The notes under the pieces: model-generated
Databases searched by the model: none
What the model saw: only the letters and a program-made list of their open reading frames with translations
Told to the model about the DNA's origin: nothing
Source of the DNA: Calditrichota bacterium
Lineage (GTDB): Bacteria > Zhuqueibacterota > Zhuqueibacteria > Zhuqueibacterales > Geothermadaptataceae
Length of the DNA stretch: 64,000 nt
Reading direction: 5' to 3'
Assembly: GCA_008501765.1 (NCBI GenBank)
Contig: QQUE01000017.1
Span: forward strand, 1 to 64,000
Program-made: the position numbers and the translations under genes
Shown here: positions 17,366 through 27,000 of the stretch, piece after piece
Layout: each line of letters starts with the position of its first letter
Position numbering within the stretch: position 1 is the first letter of the stretch

Positions 17366-17784
17366 TTATCGGGTAACGTCAATCAGTTCGATTTCTGAGA
17401 TGTTTTTAAAATCTTTACTGTTCCCGGTTGCCAGGAATTCTATCCCGTTTGAAATTGCAATACTGGCGATTTCAAAATCGTGAATTTTCAATCCTTTGGG
17501 CTGATACTTTATTAGTAAGTTTGAAACAGCAAAAATGAACCGGTTGAAGGAAATAGAATATTGATAAACGAGGTAAATTCATTAATTATTACTAAGGCTT
17601 GGCGGGCTGATAAAGTAGAATGCTGGCTCCTTGTCATCACAACTAAAAATTCAGACAGATTTTTAGAAGTGGTAAAAAGTTCATTGCTATTTTCGAATAG
17701 AATGCACTGTGATGTTTCGTGATATTGTGAGTCTTTATCCACCGAATAAACCAATATGTTGGTATCGATAAGAACTTTACTCAT
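17366..17784 (-). pseudogene. VapC-family PIN-domain toxin broken by a frameshift
   Basis: The first 90 codons from the ATG at 17784 give a PIN-domain start (SKVLIDTNILVYSVDKDSQ with the first acidic residue, then NLSEFLVVMTR) and run into a stop after LLFQTY. Immediately downstream, in the -1 frame, the sequence continues as LLIKYQPKGLKIHDFEIAS, then ATGNSKDF, to a TAA at 17366-17368. This is exactly the missing C-terminal half with the HDFEIAS acidic motif. One lost T in ACTTA restores the frame, giving about 139 residues. Intact VapC enzymes are Mg-dependent RNases that cut tRNA or rRNA. The single-base lesion could be genuine inactivation or a sequencing error. Confidence 0.85.
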
Positions 17785-17956
17785 AAGCTTCTGCCCGAAT
17801 ATTCAAATTGTCGAATTTTCCTTCTAAATGATATGTCTTCAATAAAGCCTTATTTGGTTTCTTCGATTTTATCAACTTCAAGTATTGATAGATTTCTTCG
17901 ATAAGATCATCTGGTAATTTATCGATTTCTTGTTTAAGCTTTGTTTTTGAATTCAT
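17777..17956 (-). CDS. Putative VapB-type antitoxin
   Basis: 59 residues from the ATG at 17956. A GTG at 17968 is also open. The N-terminal half is helical and charged (LKQEIDKLPDDLIEEIYQYLKLIKS), like short antitoxins of the DUF2281/VapB group. The C-terminal half (LEGKFDNLNIRAEAYE) is a plausible toxin-wrapping tail. The stop overlaps the start of the PIN toxin by 8 bases, the normal arrangement. It should neutralise the toxin and repress the operon, but the toxin is frameshifted. The pair sits between two copies of the prfC 3' end. Confidence 0.7.
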   Translation of the reverse strand: MNSKTKLKQEIDKLPDDLIEEIYQYLKLIKSKKPNKALLKTYHLEGKFDNLNIRAEAYE

Positions 17957-18118
17957 GACATTTCTCACATAAGCTGAAAATTACGTAGTTTGGTTATGAT
18001 TATATATAAATTCAAATCCAGAAACAAGTTTTTTAACAAGCTACAATGAATTAGGAAAAATAAAATGCTTCACCCGGTTATGCCACTGCTCGTTAGGTCA
18101 GAGCTGATGATTCGAGAC

Positions 18119-18271
18119 AAGTTAGCCGAATTCGAAAGAGCGAAAAACGCTGACCTCGCCCGCGATGCTGAAGGGCATCTGACTTTTCTCGCCAGCAGCC
18201 AATGGTGTCTGGAATTTGAAGCAGAAAAATGGCCGGATGTTGTGTTTCATAAAATCAGTGAGCACAATTAA
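18119..18271 (+). pseudogene. Second copy of the prfC 3' end
   Basis: Encodes [19 protein letters not shown] and on to VVFHKISEHN, matching the last 50 residues of RF3 (17172-17325). The two DNA copies differ at only about 8 positions in the first 130 bases, mostly synonymous, and then diverge over the last 6 codons. Both end in TAA. The segment lacks every GTPase motif and no start signal precedes it, so it is a fragment. It lies in direct orientation about 0.8 kb downstream of prfC with vapBC in between. Confidence 0.9.
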
Positions 18272-18489
18272 TTACCATTGCATTTTTAAGTGCAGCAGGC
18301 TAGCTTTTGCCACACTTTGTTTGAACCACTTTCCTTCTTTTGAGGTATTTCATCACAACAACTTTAAAATGAACTGGAAAGAAAGTGTCAAGCAATTGTT
18401 TTTAAGGTAATCAAATTATAGGGCAGAAATAATATTCAAATAGTACGAATGCACAGAAAATATAGCTTCCCAACTTTATGAGGTGAACT

Positions 18490-19059
18490 ATGAAAAATCC
18501 AATTCAACTTGGTGCTGTTGCCGGTGTCGTCTATTTAATTTCACTCTTACCTGAATTAACGCTTGAGGTTGCAGCTTCGGAACTGGGGCTGGATTGGAAA
18601 ACCCATACTTTGTATATTTTAGTCCATCTCGTTTGCATGCTTTCAGCGATCCTGTTTTATCGTGCTTTTATGCTTATGGGCACGCAGTATTACAACAATT
18701 CTCTCTATCTCGGCGCACTGATGACCCTCGTGACAATTATTATTTACCACGGACTAAAAATAGTTTATGCATCGGCTCCGGAAGACGTGCATAAAATTAT
18801 GGGATTGGGTTATCTATTGGTAATCGGTGGCAGCGCGTTGGTTTTTGGTTACGGTTTGATGCAATTAGCGGGGAAGTTCGGTAGTCTGGCAAAAATGACC
18901 GGCATTTTGGAAATTATTACTGGCATCACTTGCGTGAGTGTCGTGCTTGCTCTATTTGCTTTGATTTTAACTGTGCCTGTAATTGTACTGGAAATTATGC
19001 TTTTGTTGCGATTTAAACCAGAGTATCTTGGCCGTGTAAACGTTGAGCAACCAGGGTAG
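18490..19059 (+). CDS. Small multi-pass membrane protein, unknown
   Basis: 189 residues with about six hydrophobic segments: GAVAGVVYLISLL, LYILVHLVCMLSAILFY, LYLGALMTLVTIIIYHGL, MGLGYLLVIGGSALVFGYGLM, GILEIITGITCVSVVLALFALIL and VPVIVLEIMLLL. A short basic tail follows. GAGGTG lies 6 bases before the ATG, so expression is likely. The layout resembles small DUF4386-like integral proteins but I cannot confirm a family. It converges on ybiT, with a shared hairpin between them. Confidence 0.7.
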   Translation: MKNPIQLGAVAGVVYLISLLPELTLEVAASELGLDWKTHTLYILVHLVCMLSAILFYRAFMLMGTQYYNNSLYLGALMTLVTIIIYHGLKIVYASAPEDVHKIMGLGYLLVIGGSALVFGYGLMQLAGKFGSLAKMTGILEIITGITCVSVVLALFALILTVPVIVLEIMLLLRFKPEYLGRVNVEQPG

Positions 19060-19103
19060 TGAAATAAACATAAACTCGATATGATTTACAGTTAATTTAA
19101 ATA

Positions 19104-19124
19104 CAGCCACTATCGCAGTGGCTG
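19104..19124. terminator. Hairpin between convergent genes
   Basis: CAGCCACT-ATCGC-AGTGGCTG: perfect 8-bp stem with a 5-base loop midway between the convergent stops at 19059 and 19136. It is followed by AT-rich DNA on both strands but no long T-run. Probably a shared terminator. Confidence 0.55.
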
Positions 19125-19135
19125 CAAATATAAAA

Positions 19136-20740
19136 TCACACCAACACGCCCTCACCCTGGCGTAGTAAATAATCTTCATAATTGCCTGTGAAATCAATGA
19201 CTTCATCGTTTCTGATTTCGATGATACGTGTGGCAATGGAAGAAACAAACTCACGATCGTGGCTGACAAAAAACACGGTGCCGGGATAAAGTTCCAAGGC
19301 GGTATTTAGCGATTCGATTGATTCCATATCCAGGTGATTGGTCGGCTCATCCAGAATCAGAATATTGGGCAATTGCATCATTAATTTGCCGAACATCATG
19401 CGTCCCTTTTCGCCTCCGGAAATGACTTTGGTGGATTTATCGATTTCGTGCTGCGAAAACAAAAGTCGGCCCAAAACGGAGCGAACTTTCTGTTCATCAT
19501 CGTCCGGTTTTTTCCAGCGCGTTATCCAGTCAAACAGATTTGTATCTTCTTCAAATTCCGCCGCCGTATCCTGCGCCATGTAACCGATTTTTGCATTATC
19601 CGACCACTTAATTGTGCCGGTGTCCGGTTTTAACTGGTTCATCAGGCAGCGTAAAAAGGTGGTTTTGCCAACGCCGTTTTGCCCGATAATGGCGACTTTT
19701 TCACCCGCACTGAAAAGCATGTTTAAGTTATTAAATAACGGTGCATCGCTTTCATATCCTTTGGTTAAGCCCGTCGTCTCCAAAATAACCCGGAACAGCT
19801 TTTTTTCCTGATCAAAGCGAATGTACGGATACACCCGGCTAGATGGCTTCACCTCTTCAAGCTGAATTTTATCCAGTTGATTTTGCCGCGATGTTGCCTG
19901 CCGTGCCTTGGAAGCATTGGCCGAGAACCGGCTAACAAAAGCCTGCAGTTCCGCTATCTGGGCTTTCTTTTTTGAATTTTCCTGCTGGATTCTCGCTTTG
20001 GCCTGGGACGCAGCAGTCATATATTCATCATAATTGCCGGGAAACATGCGCAATTCCCCGTAATCGAGATCGGCCATGTGGGTACAAACGCTGTTGAGAA
20101 AATGGCGATCGTGGGAAATGATAATCATGATGCTGTTCATGCGGGTGATAATCTCTTCCAGCCAGCGAATGGCGTTGATATCAAGGTTGTTTGTTGGCTC
20201 GTCGAGCAACAAAATTTCGGGGTTGGAAAACAGAGCCTGCGCCAGCAAAACGCGCAATTTCCAGCCTGGGGCGACCGCACTCATCGGGCCTTCGTGTTGT
20301 TCGACTGGAATTTCGAGGCCGAGCAACAATTCTCCAGCGCGGGATTCGGCCGTATAGCCGTCCATTTCCGCAAATTCCATTTCGAGATCTGCTACTTTTA
20401 TGCCGTCTTCTTCGCTCATATTCGGCAAAGCATAAATTCGGTCACGTTCTTTTTTTACATTCCATAATTTGAGATTTCCCATTATCACTGTATCGATAAC
20501 CGAGTATTTTTCAAAGGCAAATTGGTCCTGTTTTAGTACACCAAGCCGGTCATTTTCAGAAATAACCACTGTGCCGGATGTCGGTTTCATATCACCGGAA
20601 AGTATTTTCATCAGGGTCGATTTGCCGCTGCCGTTGGCCCCGATTAATCCGTAACGATTGCCTTCCGTAAATTTGACAGATACGTTTTCAAATAATGTTC
20701 TGCCGCCAAATTGCATTGTTAAGTTTGATGTTGCTATCAA
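19136..20740 (-). CDS. ybiT: ABC-F family ATPase, YbiT type
   Basis: 534 residues (E. coli YbiT has 530), very similar to the enterobacterial protein along its length. Two ABC domains: Walker [10 protein letters not shown] (about 34-42), the unusual first signature [18 protein letters not shown], Walker [13 protein letters not shown]; second Walker [10 protein letters not shown], signature [15 protein letters not shown], Walker [13 protein letters not shown]. The linker holds [20 protein letters not shown]. There are no membrane segments. ABC-F proteins act on ribosomes, and YbiT is implicated in resolving stalled translation. The start is TTG at 20740 with AAGGAG 8 bases upstream. A terminator hairpin ends 8 bases before that site, suggesting attenuation. 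Confidence 0.95.
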   Translation of the reverse strand: MIATSNLTMQFGGRTLFENVSVKFTEGNRYGLIGANGSGKSTLMKILSGDMKPTSGTVVISENDRLGVLKQDQFAFEKYSVIDTVIMGNLKLWNVKKERDRIYALPNMSEEDGIKVADLEMEFAEMDGYTAESRAGELLLGLEIPVEQHEGPMSAVAPGWKLRVLLAQALFSNPEILLLDEPTNNLDINAIRWLEEIITRMNSIMIIISHDRHFLNSVCTHMADLDYGELRMFPGNYDEYMTAASQAKARIQQENSKKKAQIAELQAFVSRFSANASKARQATSRQNQLDKIQLEEVKPSSRVYPYIRFDQEKKLFRVILETTGLTKGYESDAPLFNNLNMLFSAGEKVAIIGQNGVGKTTFLRCLMNQLKPDTGTIKWSDNAKIGYMAQDTAAEFEEDTNLFDWITRWKKPDDDEQKVRSVLGRLLFSQHEIDKSTKVISGGEKGRMMFGKLMMQLPNILILDEPTNHLDMESIESLNTALELYPGTVFFVSHDREFVSSIATRIIEIRNDEVIDFTGNYEDYLLRQGEGVLV

Positions 20741-20760
20741 AATAAAAGCTCCTTATTACC

Positions 20761-20814
20761 AAAAAAAAATCAGGCCTGAATGCCTGATGGATTTAGCTTT
20801 GCGTATAGCAAAGC
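20761..20814 (-). promoter_or_regulatory. Leader hairpins with intrinsic terminator before ybiT (possible attenuator)
   Basis: On the minus strand GCTTTGC-TATAC-GCAAAGC (20814-20796) is followed 7 bases later by ATCAGGC-ATTCAG-GCCTGAT and nine Ts (20788-20761). The second is a textbook Rho-independent terminator. It sits between a likely promoter (20911-20939) and the ybiT ribosome-binding site, so transcripts should often stop after about 140 nt unless it is overridden. Alternatively the unit encodes a short RNA. Confidence 0.65.
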
Positions 20815-20910
20815 CAGATCTATTGTTTCTTTATAAATTCTTTATTGAATTGGATAAATTAAGTCGGGCAGGATTAAAGGGATTGAAGTAGACCCAAAAA
20901 TCAAGCATGC

Positions 20911-20939
20911 ATTATAATGTATTCAATTCGAAAATCCAA
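20911..20939 (-). promoter_or_regulatory. Likely sigma-70-type promoter for ybiT leader
   Basis: A perfect TATAAT (20916-20911) with TTGGAT 17 bases upstream (20939-20934). The -35 matches only half of the consensus. Predicted start near 20904, giving a leader of about 160 nt. Confidence 0.5.
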
Positions 20940-21020
20940 GCATGTTTTTTGAAATAGTGGAAATTAAAATTGTATAATTTGCAAGGGGCAGGACGGTTTC
21001 CAATCACCCAATAATAAATT

Positions 21021-21931
21021 CCCCGTAGCCCAGGCCCTTGTGGCCTGAAACAGACACAATTTTATGTTCCAATATATGCCGCCCCACCAGGGGGCGGACT
21101 ACAATTTGTGGTCGTTGGGTAAATATGAGTGTTCCGATTCTATTGCGGTTTGGATGAATTGATGTTTTTCTTAAATAATGAATTTTCCCCGTAGCCCAGG
21201 CCCTTGTGGCCTGAAAAACACAGCATGTTATTTCCAGAAAAGAGGCGCCCCACGAGGGGGCGGACTACAATTTGTGGTCATTTGGTAAATATGAGTGTTC
21301 CGATTCTATTGCGGTTTGGGTGAATTGATGTTTTTCTTAAATAATGAATTTTCCCCGTAGCCCAGGCCCTTGTGGCCTGAAACAGACACAATTTTATGTT
21401 CCAATATATGCCGCCCCACCAGGGGGCGGACTACAATTTGTGGTCATTGGGTAAATATGAGTGTTCTGATTCTAATGCGGTTTGGATGAATTGATGTTTT
21501 TCTTAAATAATGAATTTTCGCCGTGGCCCAGGCCCTTGTGGCCTGAAACAGACACAATTCGATGTTCCAATATATGCCGCCCCACCAGGGGGCGGACTAC
21601 AATTTGTGGTCATTTGGTAAATATGAGTGTTCCGATTCTATTGCGGTTTGGATGAATTGATGTTTTTCTTAAATAATGAATTTTCCTCGTAGCCCAGGCC
21701 CTTGTGGCCTGAAAACACAGCATGTTATTTCCAGAAAAGAGACGCCCCACCAGGGGGCGGGCTACAATTTGTGGTCATTGGGTAATTATGAGTGTTCTGA
21801 TTCTATTGCGGTTTGGATGAATTGATGTTTTTCTTAAATAATGAATTTTCCCCGTAGCCCAGGCCCTTGTGGCCTGAAACAGACACAATTCGATTTTCCA
21901 ATATATGCCGCCCCACCAGGGGGCGGACTAC
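21021..21931. repeat. Tandem array, six units of about 166 bp
   Basis: Units begin at 21021, 21188, 21353, 21519, 21685 and 21850 (spacing 165-167). The last is cut short at 21931. Each starts GTAGCCCAGGCCCTTGTGG and contains a GC-rich palindrome CCGCCCCACCAGGGGGCGG ending GACTACA, followed by an AT-rich spacer with GATGTTTTTCTTAAATAATG. Two alternative 30-base middles occur in the order A, B, A, A, B, A (A: CAGACACAATT...ATATATG; B: ACACAGCATGTTATTTCC). The array lies between the 3' end of trpB2 and the ybiT promoter. There are no unique spacers, so it is not CRISPR, and no ORF runs through it. Confidence 0.95.
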
Positions 21932-22001
21932 AGAATAAATTTATATTCTTGTACGAAAACGAAGTCAGTAAAAGGATTGGTAAGGTATTGACGCACATCG
22001 A

Positions 22002-23369
22002 TTATGCAATGGTGGGCGTATCCAATTCTTTCAAGTTCGTTTTTAAATCTTCATCCGTAAAATGATGGTTGTCCAATTTTCCATCGAAATAATCCGCGTA
22101 TGCACCCATATCAAAATGCCCATGGCCGCTTAAATTAAACAGGATAGTTTCGGAAACGCCTTCTTTTTTGCAGCGTTCGGCTTCGTTGATGACAGCGGCA
22201 ATGCCGTGGGTGGATTCCGGCGCTGGAATAATTCCCTCGGTTTTTGCGAACAGCACACCAGCTTCAAAACAGGGAATTTGCTGGAAAGCCTGGGCTTCGA
22301 CGAGGCCGTCTTTGAGCAATTGGCTCACCAAAGCACTGGCACCGTGGTAGCGCAATCCGCCCGCATGAATTGGCGCAGAGACAAAATTATGACCCAAAGT
22401 GTACATGGGAATTAATGGCGTCATGCCGGTAGTATCGCCAAAATCATAGCGAAATTCGCCTTTTGTTAATTTGGGGCAGGAGGCCGGTTCGATGGCGATG
22501 CAGCGAATATTTTTGCCCGCAGTGAAATTTTGGTGCAAAAAGGGAAAAGCAATACCGGCAAAGTTGGAGCCGCCGCCCAAAGGTGCAATCACGATATCCG
22601 GAGAATCGCCGGCTTTTTCCATTTGTTTGATCGCTTCGAGTCCAATAACCGTCTGGTGCATGAGCACGTGATTGAGTACACTGCCGAGGGAATATTTTGC
22701 ATCTCCGGATGTTACGCAACGCTCAATCGCTTCAGAAATTGCAATGCCAAGACTGCCTGGATTATCCGGATTTTCGGCTAAAATTTTCCGCCCTGCTTCG
22801 GTTTTATCGGTTGGAGATGGATGAACCTGCGCTCCCCACATATTCATCAGCATTTTGCGGTAAGGTTTTTGTTGGAAACTCACCTTCACCATAAAAACTT
22901 CAAGCTCGATGCCAAACAGTTGGCAGGCGAAACTTAATGCGCTGCCCCACTGACCGGCGCCGGTTTCTGTGGTTATGCGCTTAACACCTTCCTGTTGATT
23001 ATAATAAGCCTGCGCAACTGCCGTGTTCGGTTTATGGGATCCCGCCGGGCTGACGCCTTCATTTTTAAAGTAAATTTTTGCTGGTGTGTCCAGCGCTTTT
23101 TCGAGATTATGGGCCCGGATGAGCGGAGTCGGACGCCAGAGTTTATACACTTCCTGAATTTTTTCCGGAATCTCGATCCAGCGTTCCTGCGAAACTTCCT
23201 GTTTGATCAATTCCATTGGAAATAGCGGGGCGAGATCCTCTGGCCCGACAGGCTGTTTTGTGCCCGGATGCAATGGTGGATGCATGGGATTAGGCATGTC
23301 TGCCTGAATATTATACCATTGTTTCGGGCTCTCGTCTTCGGTCAGGAAAATTTTTTTGGCATCTGGCAT
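22002..23369 (-). CDS. trpB: Tryptophan synthase beta-like protein, TrpB2 type
   Basis: 455 residues, about 50 longer than TrpB1 because of the N-terminal extension ([19 protein letters not shown]) that marks the TrpB2 group. The pyridoxal-phosphate lysine is in [13 protein letters not shown], the phosphate loop in [10 protein letters not shown], and [14 protein letters not shown] forms the substrate site. TrpB2 enzymes condense indole with serine (some use phosphoserine) and couple poorly with TrpA. No trpA or other trp gene is near, so indole salvage is a reasonable role. The start ATG at 23369 has GGAG (in CAGGAGACG) upstream. Monocistronic. Confidence 0.93.
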   Translation of the reverse strand: MPDAKKIFLTEDESPKQWYNIQADMPNPMHPPLHPGTKQPVGPEDLAPLFPMELIKQEVSQERWIEIPEKIQEVYKLWRPTPLIRAHNLEKALDTPAKIYFKNEGVSPAGSHKPNTAVAQAYYNQQEGVKRITTETGAGQWGSALSFACQLFGIELEVFMVKVSFQQKPYRKMLMNMWGAQVHPSPTDKTEAGRKILAENPDNPGSLGIAISEAIERCVTSGDAKYSLGSVLNHVLMHQTVIGLEAIKQMEKAGDSPDIVIAPLGGGSNFAGIAFPFLHQNFTAGKNIRCIAIEPASCPKLTKGEFRYDFGDTTGMTPLIPMYTLGHNFVSAPIHAGGLRYHGASALVSQLLKDGLVEAQAFQQIPCFEAGVLFAKTEGIIPAPESTHGIAAVINEAERCKKEGVSETILFNLSGHGHFDMGAYADYFDGKLDNHHFTDEDLKTNLKELDTPTIA

Positions 23370-23662
23370 CGATCGGCGTCTCCTGTTGCATTTTTAATAA
23401 TTTCGGTCATTATTGGTTGGCTCATAAAAAAGAACAATCTGAGCTAATTGTCAAGATACAAATTGAAATATTTGAAATTTTATGCAATTTGTTGTATTGT
23501 TTTACAGTTTTACTGAGATCAAACGAGTGTAAAAATGAAGACCCAGGCTTTCGAAGAAATAGATGATTTGAATAGGATATCGAGGAGAGAAATTTTTAGA
23601 GTACTTTAACCAAAGTTTTCACTTGATGTGCCGTGCACTTTTGTATTTATTTTATTGATTAG

Positions 23663-23928
23663 GACCTTAGCTCCGTTGAATAAATTTTAAGGCTCTGATT
23701 ATTAACGTTTTATGCATTTTCTTTTTTGCTTGATCAAAAAAGAAACAAAAAAATCAAGGCTGACGAAAAATCGGCTAAAATTTTGGACAATTTCCTGAAT
23801 CATTTTGAACTCGCTTCGCTCAAACAGAAAAAGATTCTTAACGGAAATTATCCAAAATTTCTTAACGCCATTTTTCGAAGGCCACTTTTTAGGAAAAATG
23901 CGGAGTTAAAGGCACAATCAATTATTTT
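23663..23928 (+). repeat. Repeat R5, copy A (inverted relative to 30676-30865)
   Basis: Shares with copy B, in the same order: GACCTTAGCTCCG, ATGCATTTTCTTTTTTGC, a 30-base A/T-rich stretch around GAAACAAAAAAATCAAGGC, CTTAACGCCATTTTTCG, AAGGCCAC and AATGCGGAGTTA...CACAATCAATTA. Copy A is longer because of a 70-bp insertion at 23784-23853. Confidence 0.85.
23784..23853. mobile_element. 70-bp palindrome-ended insertion in R5 copy A
   Basis: Ends GGACAATTTCC and GGAAATTATCC are inverted with one mismatch. The insertion is flanked by the direct repeat AAAATTT (23777-23783 and 23854-23860). Copy B of R5 shows the empty site with a single AAAATTT (minus strand, around 30741-30754). Too short to encode anything. 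Confidence 0.8.
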
Positions 23929-24064
23929 AAAGAATGGGCATGATAATTAGATTCTCAATTTTATTAAAATCAGAAAAGAGCGCGACACATTTTCCGACCA
24001 CTTTTTCATTGATGCAAATAAAGAGCTCAACCGAATCACTGATGAGCTCTTTTTGTGAATTAAA

Positions 24065-27000
24065 TTATTTTGACCGCACATAAACGATGCGATACATGGC
24101 CGGGACAACGATGAGTGTAAGAAAAGTTGCGAACGCCAGCCCTAAAATTATCGTCCACGCCAATGGATTCCAGAAAGCGACATTGTCGCCGCCAAAATAT
24201 ATTTGTGGATCCAGATCAGTGAACAAAGTCAAAAAATTAATGTTGATCCCGATAGCCAAAGGCATAAGCCCGAGAATTGTCGAAAGTGCGGTGAGCATAA
24301 CCGGCGTTAAACGTGTCGCACCCGCGTCGACAATTGCCTGAATTTTATCGCTCGCCCCATCCATTTTTTGATCGGTATAGTCGATAAGAATGATCGCGTT
24401 TTTTACGACGATTCCCGCTACCGCGATAATGCCCATGCCTGTCATCATTATTGAAATATCAATTTGAAATGCAATAAATCCGAGCAATACACCGATGATA
24501 CTGAATATAATCTGGGTTGCGATAATGAGCGGTTTGCCGATGGAATTGAACTGGGCGACAAGAATAATTAGAATTAACGCCACAGCGATGAACAGCGCTT
24601 TTACCATAAAATCACCAATTTCATTTTGCATTTCCTGCTCGCCGGCAAATTGCATAGTGTAGCCATCGGGCAATGAAAAACGGGGCAGTTGTTTATTGAT
24701 TTTAGCGATAATTTCGTTGGCATTATAGCCAGTAATTAAATTTGAGGATAACGTAATGGTACGTTCGTTATCCAACCGGTTTAACGAGCCGTAGGTTGAA
24801 ATGAGACTCATATCCGCGACGGCAGAGATGGGAATATTGCTGGCCGGGTCACCATTTCGGCCCGGCACATTTAATTCCTGACTCAGCAATACCTCGAGAT
24901 CGTTTCGGTGGGCTTCTTTTAGTCGCAATTGAATTTCATATTCATCCTCGCCATCCCGGAAAGTAGAAATCTCGGTGCCCCAGAGTGCTGTTCGGATCGT
25001 TGATCCAATTTGGCCTGTACTCACACCAAGTTTTGCTGCTTTATCGCGAAAAATGTTAAGTGCAATTTCAGGCTTGTTTGTTACCATGTTCGAACTCAAT
25101 TCTTCAATGCCTGGAATTTGCAAATCGTCGATGAATATTTTCAGTTTATCTGAAATCTCCACCAGTTCTTCGATATTTTCTCCTCGAATTTCGATACTGA
25201 TGGGTTTGCCCGGTGGCGGCCCCATGACATCACGATCGACCTCAATATCGGCTCCGGCAATGCCTTGAACCGCAGCGCGGATGTCCTCCAGATAGTCCAG
25301 ACTCGAGCGCAATTGGCGAAATTTGTACTCGACAAAAGTAATCGTTACTTTGGCTTTCTTTGCCTGCGTTGCCCGATCAAAAAGCCCCGACCCGGCATTC
25401 ACGGCGACATTGGCAACCACAGATTCCACATCCGGATTGTTTTCACCTAACACGTCCATCACTTTTTGTTCAACATATTGTGTCACGGTATTCGTTTGTT
25501 CAACGTCGGTGCCCTCGGGCATGGAAATATAAATGATTACGTTGTTGGGATCACCGCTCGGCATGAAAACGACTTTCGGGGCAGCAACACCCATCAGGAA
25601 AATAGTGAAAAAAAGCAGGAAAACTGTCGCGCCGATAATGGCGTGCGGGCGTTTGCCTTTTAATGCAAAAGCCAGTGTGTTGCGATAAGAATTCATAAAA
25701 GATGGCAGGATGTGATCTTGAAAATAGTCGATAAATCGCACCATTATCGTTTTTAAAAATATATAGGCTATCAATGAAAATGTTATGATGTTAGCAATTG
25801 CCAATGCACGAAATAAATATAATATGATGGCAAAAACGAACAGAGCGCCGATAAATTTCCAGTTTTTCTTGCTGATTTTGCCGTGGCCGGCTGCTGTTTT
25901 GTCGGGTTCATGTTTCATGAAGGATACCGCGAATACCGGATTCATGAAATAAGCAACCAGAATGGAGGCCGCAAGGGTGATGATCAAAGTAATCGGCAAA
26001 TAAGAAATAAATTTACCCATAATTCCGGGCATAAAAATTAATGGGAAGAAAGGGGCGATCGTAGTTAATGTACCGGTAAAAACAGGGATGGCGACTTCCC
26101 CCAGAGCTGCCCGTGTTGATTTTTCAATAGAAGCGCCGCGGTCTTCTTTAAAATGCCGGTAGATATTTTCGACAACGACGATGGAATTATCGACGACGAT
26201 GCCAAGCACAAGGATGAATGCAAACAATACAATCATGTTCATCGTGAAATTTATTGACGGTAAAACGGCAAATGCAATCAGCATCGAAAGGGGAATCGCC
26301 ACACCGACAAAAATCGCGTCCAGCTCACCCATAAAAAACATCAGCACAATGACAACCACGAGAAATCCAAGGATGATGGTATTGAACAAATCGCTGACCG
26401 AGTTGCGCGTTTGTGTGCTGGTATCGCCGGTGATGGATACCTGCAGGTTCTCTGCGGCTTTATCCTGAAATTTGGCAACTAACGTGCGGATTTTATCAAC
26501 AGATTCGATGAGGTTTTCACCACTTTTTTTAATGATGGAAAGTGAAATAACATCCCGCTGATTGAGGCGTGCATAACTTTCACGGTCCTTAAAACCGTCG
26601 ATCACATCGGCGATATCTTTCACATAAATGCCATCTTTAAGCATAATGTTCGCAATCTGTTCTACTTTATCAAATTCACCCACAACGCGCAGGTTTCGTT
26701 CGATGCCATCTGTTGGAACCAATCCTCCTGAGATTGTCAGGTTTTCAGCTGCAATCGTGCCTTGAATTTGATTGAAAGTGATCCCGGCTGCTTGCATTTT
26801 ATACAAATCAACATTTATTTGAATTTCCCTGTCCAAAGCTCCAACAATATCAACACGCGTTATTTCAGTGAGCGCTTCAATTTTGTCCTGCAAATCATCG
26901 GCATAATCTTTCAGTTTGACCAAACCTAAATCACCGAACAAGTTAACAAATAATATCGGGATTTCTGACACATCGATTTGTTTGAGCTCCGGTTCCTGAT

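Larger units (their letters stand above)
23370..24064. other. Gene-free region carrying repeat R5, copy A
   Basis: No supported gene. The apparent 74-codon frame at 23726-23950 lies wholly in repeat R5 and is not conserved as protein in its other copy. At 23650-23930 is R5. Near 24013-24052 GAGCTC...GAGCTC motifs could form a weak terminator for the RND operon (AAAGAGCTCAAC...TGATGAGCTCTTTTT), read on the plus strand. Confidence 0.55.

Noticed and set aside
17366-17784. Programmed -1 frameshift in VapC
   Set aside because: There is no canonical slippery heptamer at the shift site, and one missing base restores a normal protein. Decay or sequencing error is simpler.
21021-21931. CRISPR array
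   Set aside because: Units of about 166 bp abut one another with no unique spacers, and the AT-rich part is as conserved as the GC-rich palindrome. No cas gene is near.
23726-23950. Plus-strand frame of 74 codons as a gene
   Set aside because: It lies in repeat R5 and includes the 70-bp insertion. The corresponding frame in the other copy differs after the insertion point. Non-coding repeat.
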